Assembly: GCA_028703945.1 (NCBI GenBank)
Contig: JAQVLW010000001.1
Coordinates: forward strand, 65,899 to 110,700
Direction of reading: 5' to 3'
DNA: 44,802 nt
DNA from: Aliarcobacter sp.
GTDB lineage: Bacteria; Campylobacterota; Campylobacteria; Campylobacterales; Arcobacteraceae
The number at the start of each line of letters is the position of its first letter. The stretch's first letter is position 1. The notes beneath the pieces were generated by a model. The model had not been told where the DNA came from. It worked only from the letters and a program-made list of their open reading frames with translations, and made no database searches. Below, in pieces: positions 16,799-24,703 of this stretch. The translations under genes were made by a program, and so were the position numbers.

Positions 16799-17431
16799 AT
16801 GAAAAATAAGTTAAAAGAGATATATTTATTTAAAGATTTGTGTGATAATACTTTAGACAGAATAGGCGAATTTACTACTTTTTTAAAATTATCAAAGGAT
16901 AATGTTTTATTTTATGAAGGGGATGAGCCAAAATATCTTTTCTTGTTAAAAAAAGGTATTGTAAAACTTTATAAAACTTCATCAAATGATAAAGAAATAC
17001 TTTTAAAATATTTTCATTCAAATGAACTAATAGCTGAAGTTGCAAATTTCGAACAAATTCCATATCCGGCAACTGCACAATCTTTTACAGATACAGAGGT
17101 ACTAAGAATTGATTTTGGAAGTTTAAAAGATATAATTTATTCAGACCCAAATTTATCTTTTTTGATTCAAACTTCTTTGATAAAAAAAATAAGAAACCTA
17201 GAAAATATAGTATCTTTACATGTTGTTTTGGATTCAAAAGAAAGAATAGCAAAATACCTATGCGATCACTCAGAAGAGTTTTTTAACACAAAAAATATTA
17301 TTGTTGCAGAAATTCTAAATATTTCACCTGAGACACTTTCAAGAATGTTAAGAGTATTTAAAAATGATGGATTAATAGATAATAAAAAGAAAACAGTAGA
17401 TAAAGAGCGATTAAGCGCTTTGTTTTTATAG
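16799..17431 (+). CDS. Crp/Fnr-family regulator 1 (DNR/NnrR-like)
   Basis: 210 aa. Residues about 10-125 form the cyclic-nucleotide-binding-like barrel, followed by the long dimer helix and a winged helix at 150-205. The recognition helix SPETLSRMLRVF carries E178-xx-S181-R182, the core that in Fnr reads TTGAT. It has only two cysteines (C15, C155), so no Fnr-type [4Fe-4S] oxygen sensor; a DNR/NnrR-like NO role is plausible. A TTGATTATAATCCG near-box overlaps a TATAAT -10 at 16768, which could mean autorepression. AGGAG precedes the ATG. Confidence 0.85.
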   Translation: MKNKLKEIYLFKDLCDNTLDRIGEFTTFLKLSKDNVLFYEGDEPKYLFLLKKGIVKLYKTSSNDKEILLKYFHSNELIAEVANFEQIPYPATAQSFTDTEVLRIDFGSLKDIIYSDPNLSFLIQTSLIKKIRNLENIVSLHVVLDSKERIAKYLCDHSEEFFNTKNIIVAEILNISPETLSRMLRVFKNDGLIDNKKKTVDKERLSALFL

Positions 17432-17436
17432 TGAGG

Positions 17437-17461
17437 AGTTACTAAAAAGTATTTAGTAACT
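17437..17461. terminator. Bidirectional terminator between regulator 1 and the heme-copper operon
   Basis: 10-bp perfect stem (17437-17446 / 17452-17461, AGTTACTAAA / TTTAGTAACT), 5-nt loop, then TTTTC. It ends both convergent transcripts; the stop of the leftward gene lies in the stem. Confidence 0.7.
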
Positions 17462-17990
17462 TTTCAGTATTTATATAAAGTTCTTTAAATTTTTTATTAT
17501 TTATTTCATATTTCTTTTTTTGTTTATTTGCGTATAACCATGCAAATAGAACAGAGAGACCAAATAATCCGTATATTTCCAATTGCCAATCTTTTAATCC
17601 TAATAACACAATAAAATACTGAACAGAAAATAATACAAAAAATTCAATTGAAAATATAAAAACTAAAGTTGGACTCTCTTCAAATCTTAAAGTGTACTTT
17701 TCAATATCTCTCAAAATATTTAAATTTCTATTTATTTTTTGTATATCACTTTTTTTATTTTCTTCTAATGTATCTATTTTTAGATTTTGGAAATGAATAT
17801 TACTTATATTATTTTCAATATTCGTTTGCTTATAATTTTCTAATATTTCAGGATTAGAAAAAAGAAGAGATAAAATCTCTTCCTCCTTTAATAATTCTTT
17901 ATTAGATATTTTCAAACAATCTTGTAGTATAAAATCATAAAGTCCAACATCTTTAATATCATTTGCAACTAACTTTAAATCAATCAACAA
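17442..17990 (-). CDS. Hypothetical membrane protein, third gene of the unusual heme-copper operon
   Basis: 182 aa. Residues 1-100 are soluble, helical and charged with one cysteine (C25). Two transmembrane helices follow (about 108-130 and 137-154, a hairpin), then a short basic tail. No heme or metal motif is apparent. It begins 14 nt after the catalytic subunit and ends at a terminator, so it is very likely made with that enzyme as a small subunit or assembly factor. I do not recognise the family. Confidence 0.65.
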   Translation of the reverse strand: MLIDLKLVANDIKDVGLYDFILQDCLKISNKELLKEEEILSLLFSNPEILENYKQTNIENNISNIHFQNLKIDTLEENKKSDIQKINRNLNILRDIEKYTLRFEESPTLVFIFSIEFFVLFSVQYFIVLLGLKDWQLEIYGLFGLSVLFAWLYANKQKKKYEINNKKFKELYINTEKLLNTF

Positions 17991-18004
17991 AATAAATCCT
18001 TTAC

Positions 18005-19645
18005 TTAAATACCATAACTTGATTCTTTATTTTTTGATGGTAAAAATATTCCAATAAGACCTTTTAATCCTATTGACATAATAATATTAAATAAGAATAT
18101 AATCCAAGCAAGTAAAATCATAGCACCACAAACTCCTGCTAAAATCATCATTAAATCAAATTCTCCATTAAAATACATATGTCGTCTAAGCATACCATCA
18201 AGACCAGCCATTCCCATAAATGCACCCATACCAATACCTCCAATTAAATGTAACCAGAAGTGTGTATTTGCTAATTTTTGACTCCATAATTTTGCATTAT
18301 TTGTAACATGTGGCCATAATACATAAACTGCTGAATATAAAGTCATATAAAGTCCAACAATAATTGCAATATGAACATGTGCCCCAATAATCCATTGAGT
18401 ATTATGTAAAACTTTATTCATAGCCATATCTGCTTGAATAATTCCTGCTGGTACTGCTAAACCAAATCCAATTAATCCACCTAAAAGATATTTTAATTCA
18501 TTTGTCATTTTAAGAGGTCTTGCTTTCCATAGGGTTACAAGAGTAATAAATAAAGCTAAACCTTGAGTTAATAATTCAAATGCTGTTACCATTTCTCCTG
18601 AAATTAATTTCATCATTTCAGGTTGACCTTGATCTGCTAATAAGTGATGAGACCATACCATCCAAGATACAAGTAACTCTAACATAAGTGCAGCTCTTGC
18701 CACATTTTCCATAAATAACTTTTGCCCTGTAATAATAGTTGCTAAAAGATACCAAGAACCAGCTACATAAATTAATACAAGACCATCTGCAACTAAATCT
18801 AATCCCCACCAGAACCAGTTTTTATATAAAAGTGCATCAACTGATTTTACATCTAAATTAAAACCACCAAGATCAGCAAAAAGATATACTAAAACTAAAA
18901 TCCCTGCTCCTAAAATGATAAGAGCATCTAAAAATGTATCAACTGTTCCTCTAAAGATTGCAACAACAGGTAAAGAAAGCGCAGGTTCTTTTGTGTAAGG
19001 TTGTCTTCCAGTTAATTTGTACCAAAGATTTAAAATACCATCAATACCAAAACCAGAAATTAAAAGTTCTTTCATCGTTTTGTTTTGATGAGCACCAACT
19101 CTTGCAAAAATTGTTGCATAGATGTTATATATAAAACCAAAAGTTCCTAGCATAATAAGAGCAACCCCTAAGATAAATACAATTCCGCCAATAGTCTTAA
19201 ATTGTTCAGTATCAGCAGGAAGAGGCCAATATAAAGTATATAAAGGAGCATAATTCCATGCAAATGCTGCAATCCATGATAATGCCGTACCAACAGTAAT
19301 TAATAACCAAACCCAGTTTGCTAATTTGACGCTATATAATGGTTTTTTAGTTAAAAAAGGAACTAAAAACATAAATGCACCAAATACCAATTGATAAGTA
19401 GAACCAAAAATTCCAACTATTGGGTGAACTGTCATAATTGAAAAATAGTGTTCAGGTGAACCATAAACAGGAGGAATTGAAGGAATAACAGAAGCTGTTC
19501 TCATAATCATACCCTCAATTGCAGCAAGACCATAAAATAGAAAAGCCATTACAACTGCTCTTAAAGTAACTTTTTGTAGAGCATTTAAACTTGTATGATC
19601 AAATTTATTATCTGCTCCATTAATTAAATCGCTTACAAAACTCAT
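18005..19645 (-). CDS. Heme-copper enzyme subunit I with Asp in the copper site (candidate gNOR-type NO reductase)
   Basis: 546 aa, about 14 helices. Conserved ligands seen: H74 (TVHPIVGIFGS) for low-spin heme, H333-H334 (WSHHLLADQG) for the copper-site pair, and H423-x-H425 (GAHVHIAI) for the two hemes. Where oxidases have HPEVY and cNor has H-LWV-E, this protein has D283-LVA-D287 (WFWWGLDLVADG). So the first metal-ligand His is Asp and the cross-linked Tyr position is also Asp. That rules out an ordinary oxygen reductase and resembles the alternative NO reductases called gNOR, as I recall them. ATGA overlap with subunit II. Reaction NO to N2O is inferred. Confidence 0.78.
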   Translation of the reverse strand: MSFVSDLINGADNKFDHTSLNALQKVTLRAVVMAFLFYGLAAIEGMIMRTASVIPSIPPVYGSPEHYFSIMTVHPIVGIFGSTYQLVFGAFMFLVPFLTKKPLYSVKLANWVWLLITVGTALSWIAAFAWNYAPLYTLYWPLPADTEQFKTIGGIVFILGVALIMLGTFGFIYNIYATIFARVGAHQNKTMKELLISGFGIDGILNLWYKLTGRQPYTKEPALSLPVVAIFRGTVDTFLDALIILGAGILVLVYLFADLGGFNLDVKSVDALLYKNWFWWGLDLVADGLVLIYVAGSWYLLATIITGQKLFMENVARAALMLELLVSWMVWSHHLLADQGQPEMMKLISGEMVTAFELLTQGLALFITLVTLWKARPLKMTNELKYLLGGLIGFGLAVPAGIIQADMAMNKVLHNTQWIIGAHVHIAIIVGLYMTLYSAVYVLWPHVTNNAKLWSQKLANTHFWLHLIGGIGMGAFMGMAGLDGMLRRHMYFNGEFDLMMILAGVCGAMILLAWIIFLFNIIMSIGLKGLIGIFLPSKNKESSYGI

Positions 19646-20232
19646 TTAACACCCCCATTCTTTTCAGAAATATTTTGACAACCTACAACTTCAACTGCAT
19701 CTTTTACAAACATAGCATTTCCTTTTGGTCCTGAATATTCTGTTGACATCAAGTCATAAATTCCATTTTGATTAAATGTCCATAAAATATCATTTTTACT
19801 TCCTGGATTTACTTGCATTTGCATAACCATTGTGTTATCTTTTCTAAATAATCCAAAACCATATACTAAATCTTCACTTGTAACATCAAATAAGACTTGT
19901 TCTTTACAGTTAATAACCATCTTTTCTGTTGGTAAAATAAACACATGTTTTTTTACATTAATATGATAAACCTTATCAGGCGTCATGTCATGTCGATTTA
20001 TATCTTGTGCAACCCAAGGAACAGTATTGTAAGTAAAGATATGATGCCCAACTCCCGCAACAACTAAGAAACCAATAAAACTATAAAAAGGGATTCTTAT
20101 TAGAGATTTGGCTTTTTCTTGCTTCGTTAAGTTGTAGCCAAACCAAGCAACTACAGAAATAATCAAAGCAGAATAGACTGAATATGCGACCCAGTGAAAT
20201 GACAATAACTCAAGTGAATCATTAAAAGTCAT
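19642..20232 (-). CDS. Heme-copper enzyme subunit II lacking the CuA centre
   Basis: 196 aa from the preferred start at 20232, which has AAGGAG 6 nt upstream (a longer frame starts at 20265). Two N-terminal helices anchor a periplasmic cupredoxin domain. In longer-frame numbering, the CuA ligand positions hold Y135 (for His), S174 and S178 (for both Cys) and G182 (for His), with only E176 and M185 kept in STEYSGPKGNAM. It therefore cannot bind CuA and should not take electrons from cytochrome c in the usual way. It is coupled to subunit I by ATGA and driven by a perfect Fnr-type box. Confidence 0.8.
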   Translation of the reverse strand: MTFNDSLELLSFHWVAYSVYSALIISVVAWFGYNLTKQEKAKSLIRIPFYSFIGFLVVAGVGHHIFTYNTVPWVAQDINRHDMTPDKVYHINVKKHVFILPTEKMVINCKEQVLFDVTSEDLVYGFGLFRKDNTMVMQMQVNPGSKNDILWTFNQNGIYDLMSTEYSGPKGNAMFVKDAVEVVGCQNISEKNGGVK

Positions 20233-20254
20233 TTTATACTCCTTTTTTATCGGA

Positions 20255-20296
20255 ATAATAACCACTATTAAAGTATAAAAAATTGATATAAATCAA
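20255..20296 (-). promoter_or_regulatory. Fnr-type promoter of the unusual heme-copper operon
   Basis: A perfect TTGATATAAATCAA box (20283-20296, centre 20289.5) and TATTAT -10 on the minus strand (20260-20255, centre 20257.5): 32 bp between centres, class II spacing. Confidence 0.78.
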
Positions 20297-20338
20297 TATA
20301 CATTAATAATGTATATTAAATATACAGTAAAATGTATA
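20297..20338. repeat. Two tandem palindromes, TATACA-N6/7-TGTATA
   Basis: TATACATTAATAATGTATA (20297-20315) is a perfect palindrome around one central base. TATACAGTAAAATGTATA (20321-20338) repeats the arms with a 6-nt spacer. A further half site TATACA follows near 20352. The pair abuts the Fnr-type box upstream of the heme-copper promoter and may be the operator of a second regulator. Low sequence complexity means chance cannot be excluded. Confidence 0.5.
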
Positions 20339-20478
20339 CTTAATATTTTTTATACAAATGATTAATTAATTTATAAAAAAATATTTAATATTAAAAAGCT
20401 TGATAAAGAAATATTTACTAAGTAGTGTGGAAAGAAATAAAAAAAGATTAAAAAAGAAGAAATAAGCGACTAAATGGT

Positions 20479-21210
20479 TTATTTAAACCACTTAATCTTA
20501 TCTCTTAAAGTTACAACTTCTCCAATAACAATGATAGCAGGTGTTGGCATATCTTTTGAAAGCTCAACTATTGTTTCTAAAGTTCCTACAACAACTTCTT
20601 GTTCAGGGGTACTTCCTTTTGAAATTACAGCACATGGGTAATCTCTTCTTTTCCCAAGGTTCATAAGTTTTCTAGTGATTAGTTTTATATTATGGAATCC
20701 CATTAAAAATACAATTGTTTCGTCATTTAAAAAAGTTTGCCACTCTATTTGTGATATTTTTTTCTTTGGTGTTTCATGTCCTGTCACTACTCTAAATGAT
20801 GTAGTGATTCCTCTATGAGTTACAGGAATTCCAGCATATGCTGGAACGGCTACAGATGAGCTAATACCTGGAATTATCTCGAACTTTATATCTCTATCAA
20901 AAAGATAAATAGCTTCTTCTCCACCTCTACCAAATACAAAAGGATCGCCACCTTTTAATCTTACAACATTTTCATATTTTAACGCAGCCTGATAAATGAT
21001 TTCATTTATTTCATCTTGTGGAACAGAATGTTTTCCATCTTGTTTTCCCACATAAATCATTTCACAGCCATCTTTTGCCATTTCAAGAATTCCTGGATTT
21101 GCAAGTCTATCATAGATGATTATATCTGCTTCTTTTACTACTCTCGCAGCTTTTAGAGTCATTAACTCCATATCTCCAGGACCAGCTCCCGTTAAATACA
21201 CTTTTGCCAT
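20479..21210 (-). CDS. nirE: Uroporphyrinogen-III C-methyltransferase (NirE/CobA type)
   Basis: 243 aa, normal length for a single-domain SUMT. It has the GAGPGD SAM loop (residues 8-13), YVGKQDGKHSVPQDEIN, VRLKGGDPFVFGRGGEE and the GIPVTHRG segment. It makes precorrin-2, the entry to siroheme and heme d1. It starts 2 nt after nirF and is the last gene of nirC-J-F-E, so supply of heme d1 for NirS is the likely job. A hairpin with a GGTTTA/TAAACC stem overlaps the stop (about 20472-20493) and may be a weak terminator. Confidence 0.9.
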   Translation of the reverse strand: MAKVYLTGAGPGDMELMTLKAARVVKEADIIIYDRLANPGILEMAKDGCEMIYVGKQDGKHSVPQDEINEIIYQAALKYENVVRLKGGDPFVFGRGGEEAIYLFDRDIKFEIIPGISSSVAVPAYAGIPVTHRGITTSFRVVTGHETPKKKISQIEWQTFLNDETIVFLMGFHNIKLITRKLMNLGKRRDYPCAVISKGSTPEQEVVVGTLETIVELSKDMPTPAIIVIGEVVTLRDKIKWFK

Positions 21211-21212
21211 AA

Positions 21213-22307
21213 TTATTTTCCATCCTCATATATAAATATTCCTGAAGGTTTTTTAACATTAAATATTTCTCTATTTAAAAACCATTCTTTTGTGTGTATA
21301 ACTGCGATTTTATTTGTATCATTTACAGATACATAAAGTTGTGGAGAATTTTCTGACCATCTAACATGCAATACTTTTCCATCAAAATTAAATGTCTGAA
21401 TAATTTCTAAAGTAGTAGTATCAATTATTTGAATAGTTGGGAAATCTTTTCCTGAATATGTAACTGCTAAATATTTTTTATCTGGACTTAAACTTGTAAA
21501 TACAGGCAATCCTTGAGTTTGAATATTTTTCACAAATTTAAAATCATTATCATAAACCATTACTTTATTATCCCCAACAGCTGGAACAAATATTTTATCT
21601 CCACCAATTGACCAAAACCCAAAATGTGGAACTTTTAGAATCATTTGTTTATTTTCATCTAAGAAAACATCAATTTTTTTATATTCCATTTTCTTTAAGT
21701 CAACAACACCAAAGAATTTTGAAGTAAAAAATCCAACTATGTATTTTTCATCTTTTATCATAGCATCAAAAGGAAGTTCTCCCGCATCTTTAAACTCTTT
21801 AAATAGTTTAAAGTTTGGTTTGTTTTTTCCTTCGTTCATATCTTTAAAAATACTGATGGTATCATTTTCCATTTGTGAGAATATAAGATAATTTTCATAT
21901 GTTTTAATTCCCACATTTTTTGAACCGGTTTGTATTTTCTCTAAGGGCTTTAAATCTCTATCTAAAATATCAACACTTTTATCATCATAATTAGCAACCG
22001 CAACATAGTTTGCACCAATTACAAAACCAATTGCTGATTTTGAAGTTTTATACTCTGCTAAAATTTTTTCAGATTCAGGGTCAAATTTTACTACGAAACC
22101 ATCTCTTGAAATTGCATAACCATCTTTCCCATCAAATTTCACAACACCATGATTCATGTTGTGCATACCTTCTATATTTGTTCTTTTTACACCATTATAA
22201 ATTGTTGCTAATGATTCACTTTCTCTTTCAACTACGAAAAATTTCTCTTTTGCACAAACCCAGCTACTAGCAATACTTGCAATTAGCAATAAATTTAATA
22301 ATTTCAT
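21213..22307 (-). CDS. nirF: NirF, heme d1 biosynthesis protein
   Basis: 364 aa with a signal peptide (about 1-19), then an eight-bladed beta-propeller like the d1 domain of NirS: GVVKFDGKDGYAISRDGFVVKFD, YVAVANYDDKSVDILD and similar blades. No CxxCH is present, which separates NirF from NirN and NirS. NirF acts on a late heme d1 intermediate in the periplasm. The SSWVCAKE stretch resembles a lipobox only weakly. It lies 3 nt after nirJ and 2 nt before nirE. Assignment rests on fold, length and operon. Confidence 0.88.
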   Translation of the reverse strand: MKLLNLLLIASIASSWVCAKEKFFVVERESESLATIYNGVKRTNIEGMHNMNHGVVKFDGKDGYAISRDGFVVKFDPESEKILAEYKTSKSAIGFVIGANYVAVANYDDKSVDILDRDLKPLEKIQTGSKNVGIKTYENYLIFSQMENDTISIFKDMNEGKNKPNFKLFKEFKDAGELPFDAMIKDEKYIVGFFTSKFFGVVDLKKMEYKKIDVFLDENKQMILKVPHFGFWSIGGDKIFVPAVGDNKVMVYDNDFKFVKNIQTQGLPVFTSLSPDKKYLAVTYSGKDFPTIQIIDTTTLEIIQTFNFDGKVLHVRWSENSPQLYVSVNDTNKIAVIHTKEWFLNREIFNVKKPSGIFIYEDGK

Positions 22308-22310
22308 TTC

Positions 22311-23432
22311 CTATCTCCTAGTTTCTTCTAAAGTTAAATAACATGATGGATCTTCTTCCCACAAATCTCCACTAATTGCATATGCCCGTGAACGTGAACC
22401 ACCATTACAAATTTCAATATATTTGCATTGAGAACATCTTCCTTTTATTTGTCGTGGATGTTCTCTCAGTTTATTTAAAATATCATTTGAGGTAGAAGTC
22501 CAAATCTCATCAAAGGGTGTTTCTAAATAATTTCCAACAACAAAAGGAAAAAATGGATCTGGTTTTACATTTCCTGCCCAATCCATATTCCCAAGTCTAT
22601 GCCCAGCTGAATTTCCACCCCAAGCTTTTAGTTTTTGCTCTAATGTTTCTACAAAATCTGGATATTCTTTTTTGAATTTATCTAAAAGCATAATTGCATC
22701 CATTTCCATATTTCCAGTTACTAAATCAATATTATTTCCATTTTTATAATATTCAAATGCTTTATCAATAATAAATTCAACATATTTTTTTCTTTGTTCT
22801 TTTGATATATCTATTTCAAGATTATCTTTTCCCCGTCCAGAATAAACAAGATGAGAGATATATAGTTTATCGACTTTTAGCTCTTCACATAACTCAAACA
22901 TTGCATAAAAACTATCCTGAGTCTCTTTTGTGATGGTAAATCTAATACCAGCATTTCCACCATGAGCTTGTATTAATTTTATAGCCTCAATAGATTTTTT
23001 GTATGCACCTTTTTGACCTCTAAATTGGTCGTGTATTTCTTCAATTCCATCTATTGAAATCCCAATATAATTAAAAGTTTCTATAATTTGATCCACATTT
23101 TTAGGACTTACATAAATCCCATTGGTAGATAAATATGTCATTATATTATATTCTTTCATAACTTTAGCAATATCAAATATGTCTTTTCTTAAAAGTGGTT
23201 CTCCACCTGAAAAAATAACAAAATTTACACCACCTGCTTTTAGTTTTGAAATAGTTTGTTCAATTTCTTCAAAAGTAAGTGTATCTTTTTCATTTGCATC
23301 AGCTTTACTATAACAGTGATGGCAAAGTAAATTACATCTATTTGTAAAATTCCATATCATAATAGAACCATTTAATGTTCTTGATTTTTGATTTTCAAGG
23401 GTCGATTTAATCAAATTTGATAATCTAAACAT
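22311..23432 (-). CDS. nirJ: NirJ, radical SAM enzyme of heme d1 biosynthesis
   Basis: 373 aa. The radical-SAM cluster motif is C33-NLL-C37-HH-C40, followed by the GGEP motif (FSGGEPLLRKD). A C-terminal CSQCKYIEICNGG...C set would hold an auxiliary cluster as in SPASM/NirJ proteins. NirJ removes the propionate side chains from didecarboxysiroheme on the way to heme d1. It starts 4 nt after the cytochrome gene in the nirC-J-F-E operon. Length and context fit NirJ. Confidence 0.92.
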   Translation of the reverse strand: MFRLSNLIKSTLENQKSRTLNGSIMIWNFTNRCNLLCHHCYSKADANEKDTLTFEEIEQTISKLKAGGVNFVIFSGGEPLLRKDIFDIAKVMKEYNIMTYLSTNGIYVSPKNVDQIIETFNYIGISIDGIEEIHDQFRGQKGAYKKSIEAIKLIQAHGGNAGIRFTITKETQDSFYAMFELCEELKVDKLYISHLVYSGRGKDNLEIDISKEQRKKYVEFIIDKAFEYYKNGNNIDLVTGNMEMDAIMLLDKFKKEYPDFVETLEQKLKAWGGNSAGHRLGNMDWAGNVKPDPFFPFVVGNYLETPFDEIWTSTSNDILNKLREHPRQIKGRCSQCKYIEICNGGSRSRAYAISGDLWEEDPSCYLTLEETRR

Positions 23433-23436
23433 TTTT

Positions 23437-23763
23437 CTAATCCTTTTTTGATTTGAATGATAGTATAAAATCTGTAATTGCGTCTAGTTGTTCTTGAGAT
23501 AATTCATCTTTAAAGCTAGGCATTACTGATCTTTTATGACCTAATTGTTTGTACATTGATTTTGGATCAAGGATATGTCCTTGAATCTCTCCCACAGTTC
23601 TTTTGTCTGCTATTTGCTGAAATGACGGACCAAAAGCAACTGAAGTTTCATGATGACAGCCCCAACAATATTGTTTAAATATTTTCTCTCCATCTAATGC
23701 TGAAGCACTTAACAGATTAAAAGAAAATATTAGTACAAGTGGTATTTTATACTTAATACTCAT
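23437..23763 (-). CDS. nirC: NirC-like monoheme cytochrome c
   Basis: 108 aa: signal peptide (1-22), heme motif CWGCH near residues 33-37 and a methionine ligand in SVMPSF near 85-90. Small class I cytochromes in nir clusters (NirC, cytochrome c55x) carry electrons to heme d1 maturation or to NirS. It is the first gene of nirC-J-F-E with AAGGAG upstream, and its promoter has a perfect Fnr-type box. Named from position and size. Confidence 0.82.
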   Translation of the reverse strand: MSIKYKIPLVLIFSFNLLSASALDGEKIFKQYCWGCHHETSVAFGPSFQQIADKRTVGEIQGHILDPKSMYKQLGHKRSVMPSFKDELSQEQLDAITDFILSFKSKKD

Positions 23764-23791
23764 GTTGTACTCCTTTTTTTGATATAAATAA

Positions 23792-23860
23792 ATCTTAACA
23801 TAAAGAAAAAACTAAAGGATTGATTGGTATCAATAAATTATTAATAAAAATGGCTAAAAT
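23792..23860. promoter_or_regulatory. Divergent Fnr-type promoter (nirC operon / Sel1 gene)
   Basis: A perfect TTGATTGGTATCAA box at 23820-23833 (centre 23826.5). Leftward TAAGAT at 23797-23792 is 32 bp away; rightward TAAAAT at 23855-23860 is 31 bp away. One box can thus serve both promoters. Confidence 0.7.
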
Positions 23861-23885
23861 AAGATATATATTTATTAAGGAAAAG

Positions 23886-24509
23886 ATGATGAAGAAATTT
23901 TTATTTTCAATGGCTTGTGTAAGTTTTTTATTTGGAAATGACTATGATGTAGGACTTGATTTTTACAAAAATAAACAGTATCAAAATGCCTATGAATATT
24001 TTTTAAAAAGTGCAAATAGTGGTAATTCACAAGCTGCACATAATTTAGCTATTATGTATCACAATGGTGATGGTGTTAAAAAAGATATAACAGAATCAAT
24101 CAAATGGTTACAAATTGCAAGTGATGCAAAAAATCCTTATGCAATGACACAACTTGGTAATAATTATATGAATGGCTTAGGCGTACCAAAAGATTATAAA
24201 AAAGCAATAGCACTTTTTACAGAAGCTGCACTTTTGGATAATCCACAAGCTGCTTATAATCTTGGATATATGTATACAATCGGAATTGGAGTTCCAATAA
24301 ATAATGAAACAGGAGCTTCTTGGTATGAAAAAGCTGCATTATTGGGTGATGAAAATGCTCAAATAAATTTAGGATTTATGTATATGTCAGGACAAGGTAT
24401 TCCAAAAGATATGAAAAAAGCTGCAATGTATATTAAAAAAGCAAAAGACAATGGAAATGAAAAAGCTGCTTCTTTATGGGAACAATTTGAGTTAGAAAAA
24501 GAGTTATAG
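23886..24509 (+). CDS. Exported Sel1-repeat protein
   Basis: About 207 aa from the start at 23886; a longer frame from 23820 runs through the Fnr box and is less likely, and AAGGA lies just before 23886. A signal peptide (about 1-17) precedes four to five Sel1-type repeats of 36 residues, for example AAHNLAIMYHNGDGV, AMTQLGNNYMNGLGV, AAYNLGYMYTIGIGV and AQINLGFMYMSGQGI. These form a helical protein-binding scaffold. Unlike Helicobacter Hcp proteins it lacks paired cysteines. It shares the nirC promoter region, so it may help assemble periplasmic denitrification proteins. That role is inferred. Confidence 0.8.
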   Translation: MMKKFLFSMACVSFLFGNDYDVGLDFYKNKQYQNAYEYFLKSANSGNSQAAHNLAIMYHNGDGVKKDITESIKWLQIASDAKNPYAMTQLGNNYMNGLGVPKDYKKAIALFTEAALLDNPQAAYNLGYMYTIGIGVPINNETGASWYEKAALLGDENAQINLGFMYMSGQGIPKDMKKAAMYIKKAKDNGNEKAASLWEQFELEKEL

Positions 24510-24517
24510 GATTTAAA

Positions 24518-24703
24518 ATGCAAATTATAATGACTTTAGTATTTACAAGTGTTCTTTTAGTATTTATGATTTATCCTGCTATTAAAATTGTTGGTTTTTT
24601 AGAAACTAAGATGAATATTAGTGATAAAACATACAATGTCCTAACCGTTGTAATTACAATAATATTAGCTTTAATTGTTGGGGCTGGATTATATTTTATT
24701 TAG
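24518..24703 (+). CDS. Small two-helix membrane protein (61 aa)
   Basis: 61 aa with two transmembrane helices (about 2-26 and 39-60) joined by a short polar loop (LETKMNISDKTYN). It begins 8 nt after the Sel1 gene and is probably in the same Fnr-controlled transcript. Its stop overlaps the convergent thioredoxin-like gene by 8 nt. No family recognised. Confidence 0.6.
   Translation: MQIIMTLVFTSVLLVFMIYPAIKIVGFLETKMNISDKTYNVLTVVITIILALIVGAGLYFI

Noticed and set aside
18005-19645. Reading this gene as a cbb3- or aa3-type oxygen reductase
   Set aside because: The HPEVY motif and its Tyr are missing (D283, D287) and subunit II has no CuA ligands, so a standard oxidase call does not fit.
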